A DNA stretch of 64,000 nt, taken from contig ADNK01000490.1 in the NCBI GenBank assembly GCA_000320545.1, positions 78,429-142,428 of the forward strand. Reading direction: 5' to 3'. The stretch is from Bigelowiella natans CCMP2755 (Eukaryota > Cercozoa > Chlorarachniophyceae). The position numbers and the translations under genes are program-made. Below are positions 1 to 12,543 of the stretch, piece by piece. The notes beneath the pieces were generated by a model. It did no database searches. It saw nothing but the letters and a program-made list of their open reading frames with translations, and had not been told where the DNA came from. Within the stretch, counting starts at the first letter, position 1. Each line of letters opens with the position of its first letter.

Positions 1-797
1 CTTTTCTTGCTTTCATTGGCATTGCTTGATTTCATTGTTCAATTTGAGAAGATTTTTTGCATGCTTTTTGCAGTGGATGTGTTTGTTGTGACACTTCTTG
101 ATCACGTGTTTGTTGCAAAAGCAACAATGTGTTTTGTCGTGTTCATTTGCATTGTCGCAGTGACAATCCCTTGATCGAATGGGCATCAACATGATCTCTG
201 TTGTCCGTTCTGTGTTGAGCTACCCCCACCTACATCAGGAGCAGAAGGGACATTTTTTTGGGTCAAATCCACACGTCCACTGCGGCACAAACAAGCACAC
301 ATGCGCATTCGACCACACGTGCTTGAAGCGTGCCCGTGATGTGCAGATGCGATGGATCGACTGCATTTGCGCACATGGCACACGTCGATCTGGGTGCACA
401 TGGACGATTGTCACGTGCTCCACAGTTGTCTAGCTGTGCACAATTGAACAACAATGTCGTGTGACTTCGCAACACAAATCTAGAAATGACCAGTCTAGCA
501 GTGACGAATGGACATCACATCCGCGACAGCGCATGCTAGCATGTGCACATCATGCAGGCTGTGCCCAACTAGCCAACTGTAGCTCAGTCATCCGGCTAGC
601 CGGCCGCACCTGCTGCACAGCCAAGCTAGCAAACACTGCACAAGCGAACAAATGCCAATGCGTGCATGCAGCACTTTGATGTAATGACATGCTAGCATGC
701 GCAACATCGGCATTCAACATGTCATTGCTCCCCATCCAAGCTTAGTTTCTACTTTCACCTACATGCCCTTTCATTGCTACGTCCTAATCGCATCTTG
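1..797. other. Intergenic palindrome-rich island
   Basis: I see no convincing gene here: open frames are short, on both strands, and lack splice-linked partners. The stretch is dominated by short palindromic words (TGCA, CTAG, CATG, GCTAGC). The 12-base palindrome CATGCTAGCATG occurs at 532-543 and again at 688-699. The composition changes to ordinary intergenic sequence after about 740, just before the 3' end of the minus-strand gene at 798. Confidence 0.6.
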
Positions 798-1494
798 CTA
801 TTCAAGTTGCACCGGAGTAACTTTTGAGCTTTCCTTACTAAGTTCCGAGCGAATATGATTCCACAGCCGCTTTTGTCGATCGTTCTGAATGAGAAGAACG
901 GACCACGACGTTGACGAAAAAGTATGAAGAGAACAATTGGAAACTAATGTTTGACCATATTTTCTATGTTTGATTCATGAATACAATACGAACACGATAA
1001 GAGTACTTAGCTATTGGCACCGGCATCTACTCACCTTGTGCTGGAGGAGGAGGGACGGAGAAACCTCTACAAGTTCCCACACACCTTTCTCTACTTCATC
1101 ACGCAATAAGCCCTGAGTTGTAATAAAATGATTCCACAAAGATGCAGAATGAAGAATTTGAAGGTTAGAGAGGAGCAGACATCGCCTTTTCACAAATTAG
1201 AACAACAGACTGTTATCATCAATCATCATCCCAAACATCGTCGTCGTCGTTATAATTGTTGTGATTTGTTCCTCGTATTGATCCATCAAACCCACCGGGA
1301 GCCATTCAACACGTTTAAAGAAGAAGTGAAACTTTCGTGGATCAAATTCCCTCTGATGCACCATATCATCTTCATCATCATCCTCACCACTACACAAATG
1401 TGTGATTAATGTTGCTGTTACAGTATTTTGGCATTTTTCACGATGACCCAGTGGTAAATTTTTGTAGCAGCGATGAGAGGAAGACATACACACA

Positions 1495-1560
<66 letters not shown>

Positions 1561-3382
1561 TCACAACTAAAAATCGGAGCGCTATACTGTGGTATGAGGA
1601 TCAATAGTCGTCGTTGTGTCTAAGTTCTTTTCTTAAAGTACTGCTGCTGCTCCTACTACAACTCCTACATTCTCCGTAGCTTCAACAGCAGCACTAACTC
1701 CCCCAATGTACACGCCTGAGTCTCCAATAGCCTTGGCACCCTCCAACTGCACATCAAGTTGAACCAGCAGAAGCGTAGAAAGCAAAGAGGAAAAAGTACG
1801 TGTATCGTATTAGATGATGGGTAGTATCCCAATATTACACCAATAAACCATGCATAACCTCCCGTCCGACCGACTTTTTTTTATGAAATGTAATAGCTAC
1901 GATGATAGGATAAAGAAAATAGGATGCTAACTACACAACAAACTCGGTAGGAAATACTACAATATTACGTCTGCGACGGAATGCAGCATTAGCAGCTTAT
2001 CTGGCCCGTCGCCCCCACCCATGCTTAGCGGTGTCTCAGAAAGTTTCGTATCCTCAAACACAGGGGCCTACAAAAAGTCGGGGCACAGTGATAGTCAGCG
2101 AGAGTGGTGGTAGTGGTAGTAGTAGTGGTAGGCCATTTCTGTAAGAAGATACTGTAATGAGATTATTATCAAAACATTGTTCTAAAAGAGCTAGCACAAA
2201 CATCGATACATCTTGCCGCACCAAGGGAATATTTTCAGCGCAGCATTGCAAAGGATAAAAGGAAATAAGGAGAGTTGTATTGTAAACTAAGACGGCATGC
2301 ATGCACGGACCATCTCCCCAACTTCCCAGGGCGTGTTCTTGTCAATTAGAAGACCCACCGTTCCCCTGATGAAAAAGTGGCGGAAGACATGTTAGAATGA
2401 TTCCTCTTCCTACTACTACTCCACTATTTCTCTCTATTACAAATACATGCAAAGCTCAGTGTAGTCGCTACATATCCTACACATTTTGTTCTAGATATGA
2501 CGCGACAGCTCAATGTATCGACTTTATAATGTGCGCTGGTGAATTCTTGGCCGTGTATGATAAAATAACCTTTCCTCATGGTCTTCCAATATAAGTATTA
2601 CAGAGTCGGTCAAAAAATGGTCAAAATGACCATATTTCTGGGTGACCAGAACGACACCTATGTATGTATGCAAGCAAGCATCATATACGTATTATTTTCG
2701 TCTAAGTATTTATCTATAAAGACTCGTGAAATTTTTTCTCCAGCACGTTCCCACCATTTTCACGCATAGAAGTACGACACAAGGATTATATCAGTTGTAA
2801 TCAAACCTGGCTTAATCTTCTTGGCTCGCCTTACCCATTGATGCTCTTGCTCTCCAATTGAAGTGCCATCACCTGTAGTATCCCTTGTAGCCCACTCCTT
2901 CTCATCACTATTGCTCTCTGTATTCTCCGATGTGAGTAGCTTGCCGTCCATAGAATATCCCCTTCATTACAATAATTAGGGTTAGCTTCAATCAATGCTG
3001 TAAAAGCAGGATGACGATGCAAATTACATTTCCTGGACTGCCTTCTCAAGCTTCCCCGCTCCACGCATATATTTGTTGAATTCCAAATCGTCGTCCATAT
3101 CTGGGGGAGGACGGGACCGGGCTGCAGCCTAGGAAGTATATATTTAAACAAAAACATTTCACATCGAAAATCCGCTCGTATGCATCATCTTCGGGACGCA
3201 ACCTTCCAGCTTCTCTGGCGGAATGAGATTATGGGTCTCCACATCTTGGAGACTTTTCTGGTGGAGGAGCACTGTCTCGAGGCTTCAATGGTCTGGACCC
3301 CCCCCCAGCTAACAAGGAGCAGCAGCATCAGCATCGGGTGCGATAGGACCTTCCGGGTAATACGGAAGGAGGAGCTACCCAT
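798..3382 (-). CDS. Unknown protein with signal/transit-like leader, about ten exons
   Basis: I do not recognise the family. Well-supported exons, 5' to 3': 3382-3203, 3128-3028, 2961-2835, one near 2370-2310, 2067-1969, one starting at 1746, 1389-1296, 1112-1035 and the terminal 884-798 (stop TAG). Phases match across all but the two joins around 2830-2310 and 1740-1390, which I could not fix; two adjacent genes are therefore possible, since the 1746 exon can also run to a TAA at 1633. Exon 1 encodes a basic start, a hydrophobic run (MLMLLLLVSWGGVQ) and a Ser/Arg/Lys-rich stretch, as in bipartite plastid leaders. The next exon has an acidic start (MDDDLEFNKYMRGAGKLEKA). The C-terminal part is charged and helical, with RKFHFFFKRVEWLP and the last residues SSKVTPVQLE. 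The intron at about 1390-1620 carries an (AC)n-(AG)n microsatellite. Confidence 0.6.
1498..1556. repeat. (AC)n-(AG)n compound microsatellite
   Basis: A run of AC dinucleotides passes directly into AG dinucleotides. It lies inside, or just 3' of, the minus-strand gene, between its exon starting at 1746 and its exon at 1389-1296. Read on the sense strand of that gene it is CT-rich. Confidence 0.9.
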
Positions 3383-3399
3383 ACTTGCTCGAGGAGTGA

Positions 3400-3428
3400 C
3401 CGACCGACCGACCGACCGACCGACCGAC
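3400..3428. repeat. (CGAC)n tetranucleotide repeat
   Basis: About seven copies of a CGAC/GACC tetramer lie immediately upstream of the ATG of the minus-strand gene at 3382, so they sit in its 5' untranslated or promoter region. Confidence 0.8.
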
Positions 3429-3911
3429 AGGAATCGTCCGATGAATTCCATGCATTTTTCACCTAAAAACAAGTCTTTTTCCAGTCGCAGATAAAGAAAT
3501 ACCACGTCTTTTCGCATGCAGGAAAACATTGATTTTTGATCTGCGACAATATTAGTTTGCATGTCGCAGAAAAAAATTGCCACACCGATCCTGAGTCACC
3601 TCGTCTCCTGCAACCACCCCCACAGACCAACAGCTGCCTCCTGAGGGTGGCAGAGGGAAATGGCATAAACTCCCGCTCTTGATCCCCCAGGCACACACGG
3701 AAAAAGATCACGTCTTTGTCGTCTACAGGTGGAAGCCACGAGAGATTGAAAAACTGAGAGGGGCAGGCTAGCAGGGAGAGATGGTTCCAGACCAGGATCT
3801 CAGTGATGTTCAATAGTCCAAATAGTTCTCCTCTTCTTCGTTTCTACATTTATTCAACTCTTAAACCCTCCTCGTTCTTCTTTATCTTCTTACCTTTTGA
3901 TCAGGGAGAAA

Positions 3912-4058
3912 ATGCCAAACAAAGTTACCGCAGCAACACGCCTCTACCCGGCCGTCACACCGGCGGTCGTTCTCAATGCGGGAGTCGGGATCTTATTCTC
4001 TGCTCTCTTCTTTTTTGTTTTTGTCCCGCAACACTTAGAGTGTTATCGACGGTATATT

Positions 4059-4130
<72 letters not shown>

Positions 4131-4400
4131 CCTCTCTCCCTCTCTCCCTCTCTCGCTCGCTTTCCTCTGGAATCACCAATGCTGTACCTGTAATAATTTA
4201 CCGTAATTTAAAGTTTGTCTCCCTCTACACAGGAAATCGACAGCAGGTCTGTCGCCTTGGCTGTTGCTGTTCGGTGGTATCTCGTTCATGTTTGCCTTCT
4301 ACAATGTGCTCCTGCTAGACCTTGGTATTTGATGATTCATGAAGAGTCATTAAGTGAACTCTATAATTCCGCTTTCGAGTATTTACTGTGACAATGCTGT

Positions 4401-4476
<76 letters not shown>

Positions 4477-4764
4477 CCCACGAGATCGTTTGTCCTCTTA
4501 TCGTCTGCAATGTTTGTCCAGACACGCTTGGTGTTTGTCATGGCGATGATAAGTACAAGCCAGAAGTCTATAATTGCATAGCGGCGGCCTCTCCGATATT
4601 ACAGCAGCTTCTACCCGCCATCACGGGGTGTGTGTAAATTTATTCATTTGTTCTGCGTGCAGTAACACTCGTTGGGGTCGTATGAATCGTGTTCTTGTAA
4701 GTACATAGAAGGAGATGCAGGTGCAATGCATGACCACTATGGCTATATTATTGCCGTCGTTGTT

Positions 4765-4800
<36 letters not shown>

Positions 4801-5178
4801 TCATGCAGCATTCACGTTACAGATATCCATCTTGGTATATCTGGTTTCACCTGTACTGTCCTCCGGAGATACGAGAGCAACACATAATCTCGTTGTGCCT
4901 CTTTTTGACGACAGCTTTCATTGGGTGAATATGTAGAATATGTTCGTGGCGATGAAAAGATTTTGCAACATAGCACAATTTAGATATGATTGATTAGTAT
5001 ATTCGATTTTGCAAGTAGCACCACGAATATTTCATCCTGTGCATATGGGGCATGAATAATCTATTTTTCCTGTACCGCTGGGGAAATATAATATGAGAAA
5101 TAGCTGACATTCATGTCGAGGGTTTGTGCGTTTTTGGTGTGGACATCGTTATCCTAAGTTATACCCACTTACGTTCTC

Positions 5179-5228
<50 letters not shown>

Positions 5229-5680
5229 CGTGAATTTGGATCATAGCGCTGCAATATCAGTTTATGTCCTATTTCTCCAAGATCGTGAGCTCACACTCTT
5301 TGTCGGGACGGTAAGGACGACTGTTGCCATGAATTATTATCAAAACTAAATGTATACGACGACGATTTGTTCTCCCAGTCGATACGAAAACACTAATTTT
5401 AAATGATTCGTAGTTCTCATAACGATAATACTCAATGCTTTGTGTTCTACGACCATAAAAACGACCATGGAAAAACAATGTGTGTGTCAGACAAATGCTT
5501 CTTTCTTTGATACCCAGTCTTACGCATCTATGCTTTTCCTATCCGCTCCTCTAGCCAATTTCGTTGCTAACCACCGACAATTAAATGTAGACCTGGGGCG
5601 TGATTGCGACGATCATGAACTTCATTATGTGGTTTCCGCAGGTAAACAAGACGAAAACAAACAAACAAACAAACAAGAAC

Positions 5681-5723
<43 letters not shown>

Positions 5724-6857
5724 CGCGCGCATGACATTATTATATATATGCTATAGTTCTGTAGTTGCTAAGGATATTAAATTCTCCACACGCATATTAT
5801 GTAGTTGGTTCATTCTGAATTATCATGATTAGATTGAGACCACTATACGCCTCAAATCCCGCGGGGCGTTGTCCGTGTCGATGCTTATCTCCACGATTAT
5901 TAGGTAGTACCTGCTCTGTTTGCACCCATGATGGCCATGTGGTGATCAATTATGCTCTTCATATTCTCTCTTCTTCAGCGCTTCTTGCCGCTGATGTTGT
6001 TGTTGTTGTGCTGCTGCTTAATTCTTTTGGTCGAGCGAGTAGTCCAACAGGCATCCATTTCTTCTTTGTTCTTTTCACTTTCCCTATTTCCATCTCAACA
6101 TCTTGAGATCACCATCATCAACGCATTAGGATCCTTTCGTTCGTTATATCCCACCATCACCACTCATCACATTCTACTTCTTCTTCTCCTTCTTCTCCTT
6201 GTTCTTCTTCCCCTTCACTAGTGACATCGTCTTCACGCTTTATCTCTGTGTCTTGGCTCGTCAACATTGGAGCGTTTGGCTTCCACAGGTGCTAAGCAAG
6301 GCGAAAGACAGGGAGGGGGGGGAGTTTAATCGGTTAGAAGTTTGTCAGTGTGCTCCGAATATAGAGAGATCAATGGCGTTGCTCCGCGACGACGACAGTC
6401 AGTGGAACAAAATTCCACAACGATTAGTCTGGTTTTCAGCGAAACGATGCCATGAACGTCATTGCGCCGCTCTCCATCTCGCCATTGATTGAGGGCACTG
6501 ATGCTGATTATATGTTGCTGCTGTTCAAAGGTGCCCGATGCATTCCAGCAGATGTTGCTCCTCGCTCTTCTCTGGCATTACGGCGACTTGGGCAAGGCAG
6601 AACCCAACTACATCTCACCTTCGCTTTTGAGTTCCTCCACGAGTATGATATCGATGAAGCCAGGCTACAGGGCATTGGCTTCTTCTGAGTTGGTGGTTCA
6701 CCGCCATTCTCACGGAGCTGTTCGTGTTGATGTGTCCCCCTCATCAAAAGCAACGAACGGCGACAGCAGCAACGTGGTAATTGCTGTACCGTCCTCTGCT
6801 GATGATGCTGGCAACGGCGGGAGGTATAGGCCGATGAAGCGTCTCGTTAAGTCTTAG
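3912..6857 (+). CDS. PQ-loop repeat membrane protein
   Basis: A ten-exon gene for a 353-residue multi-pass membrane protein. Exons: 3912-4051, 4233-4324, 4522-4627, 4663-4696, 4823-4932, 5247-5310, 5591-5641, 5833-5903, 6222-6288, 6531-6857; all junctions are GT-AG and all phases agree. Two PQ-loop motifs are clear. The first, near residues 37-56, reads FVPQ, a Cys-x-Arg-Arg-Lys-Ser-Thr segment, then GLSPW. The second, near 195-214, reads WFPQ, then LKSRGALS. This is the arrangement of the MtN3/PQ-loop superfamily, which includes cystinosin-like lysosomal exporters, PQLC amino-acid transporters and SWEETs. The C-terminal 80 residues are hydrophilic and Ser-rich and probably cytosolic. Substrate and membrane cannot be read from the sequence; vacuole/lysosome is the usual site for the family. 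Introns contain (CT)n, (ATC)n, (AC)n and GT repeats. Confidence 0.88.
4063..4128. repeat. (CT)n microsatellite in PQ-loop gene intron 1
   Basis: A long pure CT run starts about ten bases after the 5' splice site of intron 1, not next to the 3' splice site where a polypyrimidine tract would be expected. A second CT run of similar length lies in intron 2 at about 4404-4471, and a CT-GT run in intron 5 at about 5177-5228. Confidence 0.9.
4770..4802. repeat. (ATC)n trinucleotide repeat
   Basis: An intronic trinucleotide run in intron 4 of the PQ-loop gene, ending about 20 bases before the acceptor of the exon at 4823. Confidence 0.85.
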
Positions 6858-6964
6858 AAATCACCAATGATGAAAATGCATAGACGAGACGACGAATGTG
6901 TTAGACACGACCTTCCTGTCGCATGAGCATGGCAGTGCGTGCGTGCGTGCGTGCGTGCGTGCGT

Positions 6965-7006
<42 letters not shown>

Positions 7007-8845
7007 CACAAATACTACTGCTGTGTTCATCTAGTCATGCATGGATCAGTTTAAAAAAGCGAAGAGCATTGTCACATTATGCATCTGTGAGCACTACGCA
7101 AAGAAGTGTTCAAGATTTTGTTACTCTTAAATGAAATTGGACCCGCCCAAAATTTGAAAAATATGCATGTAATGAATGTGTCGCCCCATGCGCCGCAGCA
7201 TTGACTAGATTGAGCGGGTCGACACACACACACAACACATAAACAGCGCCCCCACACGAATGCATTGTTTATTTCATGCAAAGCGCTGTGCTCATATGCT
7301 GGCATGCATTCAACTATTTTGTGTCGAAGCACCGCTTAAGCTTGCAAAAGCTCTCATAGCGTCTGCTTTCGATAGTAATGCGATGTCGCTATTTGTATGT
7401 CGAAAGTCATGATTTTACAAGAGTACGTGGTGAACACTTTTATGTGCATGCCATTGTCGCCGACGCTCAATCAGCATAGACTATTACGCGTCAATAAATC
7501 ATCGTAAGCGAGCTAGATGCTGCAAGATCGAGGTCTGTACGTCGATCTACTTGAACTTCAGTGTTTTGTCAATTTTTTCGGGTAGTCCCCTGCTTGGCCG
7601 AGTCGAAGAAGCTCCTTTTCATTTTCCTAAGATGATTATCGCTGTTGTTAATCTCATAGAGCACCGACCTCCATTTCAAGACTGCACTGACGCTTGATAT
7701 CGAGAAGGCTCGAATTAACATTGGAAATTCCGAAATGATCTGCTGCTTTCTTAAGATCCTTAATGTTAGTTGCCTCTCACATTTATCCGCATCATTCTGA
7801 GACCTACTACATGTTAAAACGACCTATCATCAATATCACAACTGTCTTTCCAGTCTAGCATTTTCTCAAAGACACCTCGCTAAAGATAGTCACTAGTTGT
7901 GGACGACTTTCATATAATGAGTATTTGTTGGACCCTCTTCGATGACTTTGCAATTCCTCGAGAACTTGCTTCGATGATCCGTGGACTGATCACAATAAAA
8001 AAGAGTCTGAATCATAAATGCGTGCTTGCTACCTGGCATCAAAACACTTGCTTCGACTCTGATGCACTAGTAGGCAGAAAGCCTGGAGAACATGGGAGGA
8101 GGAGAGGATGGCAAAGGTCATCGAGAGCAGCTGTGAGTACCGAAATGATGCAGAAGCAAGCCAACATTTACAGACACCTGTACGGTAATATAATACATAA
8201 AACGTCTAAGATTTATTCCTGCGACAGCTCTTTCCGTTTGTCGTTCGATCAGAATGTACCGTAACTGAAGCACCAGCATGCCGTGAATCACGTTGGTATT
8301 TAGGCTTGTACGCATCCATTCGACCCTGCGGCACGTTTGTTGTCGCTGAATGAAACTCCCCAACGATGGCACAAGAGGACAAAACATTGAGTAATTAAGA
8401 GCGAGACCAGACAACCCTCTCTTCGTTTGGGGAATAATATATCCCAGAATCACCTTATGTAGGCCGTGCCGCAAGCGGAAAGTCACCCATATTTTCCAGA
8501 GGAGAATTTTACACCTACACGTAGCTCGAATTCAGAGAGAATTTGTCCATCTTGTTCGAGTAGGTGTAGAAAGATACCCTGAGATTACATGAGTGTGACA
8601 TGAAGAATGGCTTGTCGCTTGCACACTATTTTGTATAGCTTGACCAAGCCACGTGAACAAATGTGAGGATTGAATGAAAACGCATTTAGTTCTAACATAA
8701 CGTCACGTTTTTTATGTCGACGCAGGTGGTGAATGGATGGTGATTTGGTGTAGTCGTAAAATTTTACATGGCGATTTCGTTCGGATTTCAGGATTTTCAG
8801 AGGATTTCATCACAACAGATAGACTGGACGTGCATGCGTGGAACC
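6858..8845. other. Intergenic region between PQ-loop and fibrillin genes
   Basis: I find no gene with credible splice partners. A (GTGC)n-(GT)n microsatellite lies at about 6935-7003. An imperfect inverted repeat (TTTACACCTAC against GTAGGTGTAGAAA) sits at about 8503-8574. An open frame at 7899-8264 has a non-ATG start and no recognisable motif. The right end (from about 8768) is the 5' flank of the fibrillin gene, with further in-frame ATGs at 8768 and 8834. Confidence 0.5.
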
Positions 8846-10465
8846 ATGGCGACTCTTCCCGCTCCCAAGTCAAGGACTAACTCGCTCTCTAGGATACATC
8901 TCCCTGCGCTAGCTCTGGCTGTAGCCTCGGTAATCGGGATGGTTTTCATTGTGGGGAATCGACTTCGAACAGCATGTGGCACAGGGGATTAGTACCCACT
9001 CATCACATGCACATAAGCACATACCCTCCGGGCATCCTTGAGCATTTCGCTGTGATCTGCAATTAAGCTTTATTCGAATATTTTCGGGGACACAATATAA
9101 TAATTGAAGAATACGGCGTATCTTCCTGATCGTCATCGTCAGGAAAAATCTATGAGAATTTGAAACAATAGATACATTGAAAAACTAATTCAAATGAGAA
9201 CATATTTGGAGGTACGGGGGTATAACTTCAAATCTAAGATTATTGTAGCTGGAATTAGCAGACATGATAAAAAAGATAACCCTAGATCGAACCGACATGC
9301 GAAATTCGACCTTCAATGACAACCATCTGCATTTTCTTACAAAATTGGTCGTCGCTCCGCCAACCCCTGATTTTTCAGGTTTCACTTTACGTTGCCTTCA
9401 GCTCGCTGTCCTCCAGCTATGCCCCAACCCTTGAGCTCGGTAGCCCAGTTCATTAGGATCATGAAATACATTGTAAGGGTGATATGACTCGAATTCTTTA
9501 GGTTATGCGCCGTCTCGATCTATGACAGGGACGCGAATTGGCTTCAATCCAGTGGCACAAATTCCAGGTGAATTAGAGAACATACCACAATCAATGAGAA
9601 TACTCGATTTGTATTTGCGTTAAAAATTCGGCGTAAGCGGTTTCGAACCAATTCATTTAACAATCAGCAGTACGAGTACCCCAGAGACAGCAGCGTTTTC
9701 GCAGCTATGCAAGGTTCCTGCCACTGACCATTCAATCAATAATGATAAAACACATAATATCCCGGTGATATCTAAACATAATCCTCCCACTAACGTGCAG
9801 GATAGAAAAGTGGATTCAGACCCCGAACGGCGAATACAAGGGAGAGATATTTGATAAGGTAAACTCTTGAGCGAGGTTATTAGCAACTGATGGTTTAGGG
9901 CTGATGATGTGCAGAGGGGAGGAATGGACGAGTGATTTAAGGATTGCATCCATCCATATCTCTTGCTTCATTCTTTTCATCATCCGTATTCAGCATATCA
10001 TCTTTCCTCGATGGTCGCCCCATCATCCCTTAATTCTTCCCTCTTCCACACTCTCAAAACCCCCAACAGGCTGGAGTCCCTGATGGCTCATTAATCACAA
10101 CCAGCAAAATCGTACGGAAGGTATTATCACTCAAGTGTGCGCAAATGCAGCAAACCACGCGCATACATAGCAGTCTCTGAATGCAGTTAACAATCGACGC
10201 ACACCTAATACTCGCCGCACAAATACCGAATAATACCCATGCAATGACCACCTCCCATCCACCCACTCACCCACTTCTATATTTTAGGCTGGAAACACTG
10301 TCTACACGGACTCTGGCTCCAGGTAGTAAGAAGAAGAGGCTGCTTGATGATTTTCAACCAATAGCAAGCAAACAACGATGCGATACTGCTGATGAAGATA
10401 GATACGAATGAGGACGTGTGAATCAGAGCATAATAAGAGCAAGAGAGAACTGAACAATGTCAATA

Positions 10466-10509
<44 letters not shown>

Positions 10510-10877
10510 GCGCCAATTCGCAGTTACACCCTGGGAACCCCTAAGAACGCCCCAAAGCCAGCTGCTGCTGCACCGAAAAAAACCGCTGTTGCGCCTGGTT
10601 GTGGTTTTTTGTAGTAGTGATGGTGGTGGGAAGGACAATGGGGTCATGGCGACATGTAATGATGTTGATGATGATGACGATGATGATGATGCCTCACCTG
10701 AACAACTTCGAGTGACATCATGTGGACGATGATACCCATTGACATTGCTGTATCGGCATTGAGGCGTTGGCTTATCATCATCCTTTGAAAGCTTTGTTGA
10801 CTGATGCTGTGTATGTCCGTCAGGCACAAAGAAAGTCCCTCTTGGCACACAGCGAGGCACCATCAAGAAGCCTCCTG

Positions 10878-10926
<49 letters not shown>

Positions 10927-10939
10927 ACACACACACACA

Positions 10940-10977
<38 letters not shown>

Positions 10978-12508
10978 GATTCGTACACAAAGGCAAACAG
11001 AGTTACTAGAAATTAATACTTTTCATCCTTACACCAATCAGCCCCTCCTGCGCCATCGTCGTCTGGGCCTTCATTCGGGTCGTCGTATTTGAATATCAGT
11101 AGTAGTAGTAGTAGTAGTAGTAATAGTGGCAATAAAGTAGCATACACATACGCAGCTTCTCATCGATTGTCCCCCGCCATCACCATTTCAGCAGAAGAAT
11201 TTCCTCTTACGAGTAGTAACGACGGTGTCATTGAATTTGTTCACGTTTTCCTATGCGTTTCTCCGTCTCCTCTCCTCCGTCGCCTCCATCGACCCTCTCC
11301 CTTCTTTTGTCCCATTATCTCTAACTGATCAGTGGTTTCTTCGGTGGTGGAGGAGGAGGAGAAAGTGCTAAGCCTGTTGCGCCAAGGGTAGTAAGTGCTG
11401 CACAGAACTCCGCTGTGTGTTCATATTTCACAACAACAAGAGGAAAGAGGGAGGAAGAGATATATGCACGAATAAACCCATTCATACATGCACGCATACA
11501 CTTACACACGCGCGCGCGCACACACATACCTTATATCATCATTTTAATTCATCTATGTGGGGGGGGGTTCTTGTATTTTCAGGGCACCGAGATTAGCAGA
11601 AAGGCAACGATAAAGAAACAGGTTGCAACCGTGAAGAAGCAGGCTCCCCCGCCCAAGGTAGAAGAAGAAGAGGAAGAGAATGAAGAGGATGATAGAAGGA
11701 GAACAAATGATGGGCGGGGATAGGTTTTATGCAGACACTGATCTATAAATTGTATGCTGGTGTATATCAGTTATTATAATCATCATTGCTATCATCGTCA
11801 TGATGGTTATCATGGTCTTTTTCTTTCTCTATCAGAAGGCTGCTCCTGCTGCAACTCCGAAAAAGTCACAAGGTGGTGGCGGCGGTGGTGGTCTTTTTGG
11901 CTTCTTTGGAAGCGCTCAAGAAGCTCCGCCAGGTTGCAGTTTCTACTGCCTTCCTCCAGCCCCCCCCCTCCCCAACCCCTAATCTCGTAATAGTCGTTGC
12001 CTCACATGGACTGTTGTGTATGTACCTTAGCTGCGGAACCTGCTGCACCAGCCAAGAAAGAGGTGAGAGGGGGAAGGAGGGGAGCAGAGGAGGATGATAA
12101 CATATTGCAACTTCGCATGCGCGAGGGTCGTGATGATGCTGATTAATGCTTATAATAAATTCATTAGCAAAGCGGATTCTTCGGAAGAAAAAGTGTAGCA
12201 GCCCCTGCCAAGGTGGCGATTATAAATACATATGTGAGTGCGTGTGTGCGCGCGTGTGTGTGTTCTTTCGCTTGTCTGAACCACATAGCACCTGTACTTT
12301 CTTCTTTGAAATATGCATTGTGAGTGCGTAGGCGTGTATGTGTTGTTAACATGCAATGTATATATGGTCACGCCAATTGCAGAAAGCTGCTCCTGCACAG
12401 AGGGCAACTGTGAAGAAGACAGCACCCCCAACGCCAAGGTGATATTATTAGCGCTATAATTGAGTTGATACTGTGCTATATCATCTCATCTTCGTCATCC
12501 ATCGTCGT

Positions 12509-12543
<35 letters not shown>

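Noticed and set aside
3803-4318. 171-codon frame with a long Ser-Leu repeat
   Set aside because: It is a read-through of the (CT)n microsatellite in intron 1 of the PQ-loop gene, in the wrong frame for the real exons.
7899-8264. 121-codon plus-strand frame and a 122-codon minus-strand frame opposite it
   Set aside because: No ATG at the start of the plus frame, no motif, no splice partners on either strand.
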